A stretch of 64,000 nt of DNA, taken from the NCBI RefSeq assembly GCF_000159995.1, contig NZ_GG700643.1, positions 401,291 to 465,290 on the forward strand, written 5' to 3'. Numbering within the stretch: position 1 is the first letter of the stretch; each line of letters begins with the position of its first letter. Positions 61,584 through 64,000 of the stretch are shown here, piece by piece. Below the pieces are notes generated by a model. That model was not told the origin of the DNA and made no database searches. It worked only from the letters and a program-made list of their open reading frames with translations. Position numbers and translations under genes: made by a program. This stretch comes from Alloprevotella tannerae ATCC 51259. GTDB lineage: Bacteria > Bacteroidota > Bacteroidia > Bacteroidales > Bacteroidaceae.

Positions 61584-64000
61584 ATGCGTAAGAAAACCTT
61601 AGCACTAATGGTCGGTCTTATGGCCACATTGACCATTGAAGGAGGATTGCATGCGCAATCCCGGTTTAAAACTGGGGGTGATAAACTCCCCAAAATGATG
61701 AAAGAAAGTGAGAAACTTTCTATTCCACCTAACGACATTAGGAAGGATTATCCTTTGCTACTTACGGCAAAGCCTACCGGTCGTAATCCGTTTAAAACTC
61801 CTGGTAGTATTTTGGGGACACCAAAGTATCGTTCGCCAAAAGATGAAGCAGCAAGCTTTACAATGTGGGGAAATCTCGTATCTGCTGCATCTTGGTCACA
61901 ATATACATCGTCTTCCCAGTATCCCTATGGGGTTTATTCGTTCTCTGTGCCTAGTATGACCAAAGAGGTCTTGAAGCAATCTTCGAACATCAACGCAAAT
62001 GGCGGTGGTGCCTTTTATAATGACCGTTTCCACTTCGTGCACTTTACACAGCTCTATGGTGCTATTTTTGCATCGTATTATGAATATGATGTAAATACTT
62101 GGAAAGTTGTAAAGTATGATGATCTGAGAGATAATGCTATGATAGCTGTTTCTGCAACATACGATCAAACTTCCGGTAAAGTTTATGGCTGCTTCTATAC
62201 AAGCGACTTGAAAGGGCTGACAATCGGTACGGTAGATTATGATAAAGCAGAAAGAGAAGTGCTTTGTCCTACTGATTTAACGTTCTTGGTAATGGCCGCC
62301 GACAAATATGGCCGCTTATTTGGTATTGATAGAAATGCAGATTTATATCGTATTGATAAGAAGACTGGCGCTCAAACAAAAATAGGCAATACGGGCGTTA
62401 CAATTGGTGCTTACTATCAGAGTGCTGCTTTTGATTTCAAAACCAATAAATTGTATTGGGCTTCGGCTTCAGATTCGGAAGAAAACAATGTCCTTTACGA
62501 AGTTAATGTCAATACAGGACAAGCAACCGAAATAAAGGAATTCCCTGATAACGAGCAGTTGGTTTGCCTTTACATTCCTCAAACTGTAGATAAAAAGGCT
62601 CCACAAGTCGTCTCAGACATTGAGTTGAATTTTACTGACGCTTCTACAACGGGCGCTGTTAAATTTAAGTTGCCGACTAAAGCTGTAGACAACTCTGCTC
62701 TTTCTGAGAATCTAGAATACTTTATCTTAGTTGACGGAGATACTCTAAAAACTGGAACTGCGGCGCCAGGTGCAATTGTTAATGAGAATGTAACTGTAGT
62801 AGGAGGAAAAACTCCATTTGTGATCTTTGTAAAAAATAATGCAGGAGAGAGCAAGCGAACAGTAGAAAAGAAGTGGATAGGAAGAGATATTCCTCTCCAA
62901 CCAGAAGGTATTAAGTTGACCTTAGACACTAAGAGCAAAGTGACTTTGACTTGGACTGCTCCAACGAAGGGTAAAAATGGCGGTTATGTAAATCCGTCTG
63001 ATTTGCGTTATAAGATTGTGCGTTATCCAGATGAAGTTGTTGTTGCAGATTCGCACGTTGGCACTACTTTCTCAGAAGAAATTACCCCCCAGACACTGAC
63101 GGCATATTACTATAAGGTTAGCGCTGTTAATGAGGGGTATACCGGTGAGGAAATTGTATCTAATAAGGTGCTTGTTGGTGATCCGCTTGAAGCTCCTTAT
63201 GTTGAAGAGTTTGATGGACAGCCAGCCTTTGATTTATTTACAGTATTCGATGCAAATAAAGATGGTCGCACTTGGGTGATGAATAAGGTGGACAATATGG
63301 TCTATAACCAATTCAATACGGTTAGAGATGCTGATGATTGGTTGATTTCTCCACCAATTCATTTGAATAACGATAGACAGTACTTCTTCTCATTCGTAGT
63401 TCAGTCTACGAATAAGCTTAATACTGAACGTATTTCTGCTTCATTAGGAAATGGAACAGTTATTAATGATAGCTACAAGGTGATCGTTCCTGATACTTCA
63501 TTCCATGGTCCTGATGCGGTGACTCTTTCCACTTTAGTGTCTGTTGAAAAGGATAGTATTTACAACTTTGCTTTCCACGCTACGAGTCCAAGTAATCAAG
63601 GTTATTTGTTCTTACATAAGATAATTGTTACTGAAGGACCTAGATATTCTGCACCAGATTCTATTACAGATTATACTTTGACTGCAGGGGCTGAAGGCGA
63701 CTTGTCTGCAGAGTTGAAGTTCCGTACACCAACGAAGGATCTTAAAGGTAAAGATGTGGGAACTCTTACGAAGGTAGAAATTCTTCGCAATGGCAAACTC
63801 ATTCATACGATAGAGAATCCCGCAAAGGGAGCTATGCTTACCTATAAGGATAAGTCTGACGATATTGCGAATGGATTTAATAAATATACTGTAGTTGTAA
63901 GTAATGCAAGCGGTGCAGGGCGAGTTGTTGAAAGAGATGTTTACATTGGCTATGATTTGCCGCGTGCGCCACAAAATATTAAGCTTGTTGACAACTTTGA
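61584..64000 (+). CDS. large T9SS-type surface protein, partial at 3' end
   Basis: Open from the ATG at 61584 to the end of the window (over 800 codons seen). The signal peptide is MRKKTLALMVGLMATLTIEG with cleavage near HAQ. Residues ~95-330 resemble a beta-propeller-like region (AADKYGRLFGIDRNADLYRI). A fibronectin type III-like domain follows near 440-530 (KVTLTWTAPTKGKNGG), then a cleaved-adhesin/choice-of-anchor domain (APYVEEFDGQPAFDLFTVFD, then DADDWLISPPIHL). This layout is shared by Porphyromonas adhesins. The sorting domain must lie outside the window. Confidence 0.88.
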   Translation, partial: MRKKTLALMVGLMATLTIEGGLHAQSRFKTGGDKLPKMMKESEKLSIPPNDIRKDYPLLLTAKPTGRNPFKTPGSILGTPKYRSPKDEAASFTMWGNLVSAASWSQYTSSSQYPYGVYSFSVPSMTKEVLKQSSNINANGGGAFYNDRFHFVHFTQLYGAIFASYYEYDVNTWKVVKYDDLRDNAMIAVSATYDQTSGKVYGCFYTSDLKGLTIGTVDYDKAEREVLCPTDLTFLVMAADKYGRLFGIDRNADLYRIDKKTGAQTKIGNTGVTIGAYYQSAAFDFKTNKLYWASASDSEENNVLYEVNVNTGQATEIKEFPDNEQLVCLYIPQTVDKKAPQVVSDIELNFTDASTTGAVKFKLPTKAVDNSALSENLEYFILVDGDTLKTGTAAPGAIVNENVTVVGGKTPFVIFVKNNAGESKRTVEKKWIGRDIPLQPEGIKLTLDTKSKVTLTWTAPTKGKNGGYVNPSDLRYKIVRYPDEVVVADSHVGTTFSEEITPQTLTAYYYKVSAVNEGYTGEEIVSNKVLVGDPLEAPYVEEFDGQPAFDLFTVFDANKDGRTWVMNKVDNMVYNQFNTVRDADDWLISPPIHLNNDRQYFFSFVVQSTNKLNTERISASLGNGTVINDSYKVIVPDTSFHGPDAVTLSTLVSVEKDSIYNFAFHATSPSNQGYLFLHKIIVTEGPRYSAPDSITDYTLTAGAEGDLSAELKFRTPTKDLKGKDVGTLTKVEILRNGKLIHTIENPAKGAMLTYKDKSDDIANGFNKYTVVVSNASGAGRVVERDVYIGYDLPRAPQNIKLVDNF

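Noticed and set aside
1-64000. CRISPR arrays, tRNA or rRNA genes, ermF
   Set aside because: No repeat-spacer pattern, no cloverleaf or rRNA sequence and no Erm methylase motifs were found.

Overview
The window is a chromosomal segment of a Bacteroidota bacterium, most likely an oral Porphyromonas. Host promoters have the Bacteroidota form (TAnnTTTG as -7 element). The host genes include type IX secretion (T9SS) components and cargo. An intact 1338-bp IS1126/ISPg1-type element, the classic Porphyromonas gingivalis insertion sequence, lies in the right flank. The species cannot be fixed from the sequence. By eye the host DNA is AT-richer than the element in the middle.

Layout. (1) Positions 1-4077 are host: a minus-strand cluster of alpha-L-fucosidase, a T9SS Plug-type protein (DUF5103) and a D-2-hydroxyacid dehydrogenase. 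(2) About 4080 to about 50.97 kb is a CTnDOT-family integrative conjugative element (ICE). In order it carries a 411-aa IntDOT-type integrase; a RhuM-like protein; two minus-strand HTH proteins; the excision operon xis2c-xis2d-orf3-exc; a short terminated RNA after exc (probably RteR); a DUF1896 protein and a 1946-aa methylase-helicase; tetQ-rteA-rteB; a structured RNA; a DHFR/RibD-like protein; rteC; a zinc-ribbon/GNAT fusion; mobCBA (minus strand) with an oriT-like palindrome cluster; traA to traQ plus a lysozyme; and a minus-strand tail of small unknown genes with PcfJ and PcfK homologues. An IS4-type transposase gene sits near the right end. No ermF was seen. (3) About 51.0-64.0 kb is host again: a short tandem repeat, a glyoxalase-fold protein, a phosphosugar mutase, NudC, RelA, a small conserved protein, Ndk, the IS1126-type element, an Omp28-like T9SS cargo protein and the start of a large T9SS-type adhesin gene that runs off the window.

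How the parts work together, from known CTnDOT biology: tetracycline relieves attenuation of tetQ-rteA-rteB, RteA/RteB switch on rteC, RteC switches on xis2c-xis2d-orf3-exc, and the excision proteins free the element and raise mob/tra expression. The mob proteins nick and recruit DNA at oriT, and the Tra proteins form an MPF type B secretion channel.

Most interesting signals: a predicted ~90-nt RNA after exc carries a segment antisense to an 18-nt leader motif found just before mobA, traI, traN and the DUF1896 gene and near traE and exc; a ~215-nt RNA with promoter, long hairpin and terminator lies before the DHFR-like gene; and rteC has a sigma54-like -24/-12 element with a 20-bp palindrome about 130 bp upstream, fitting RteB, whose AAA+ domain keeps GAFTGA.
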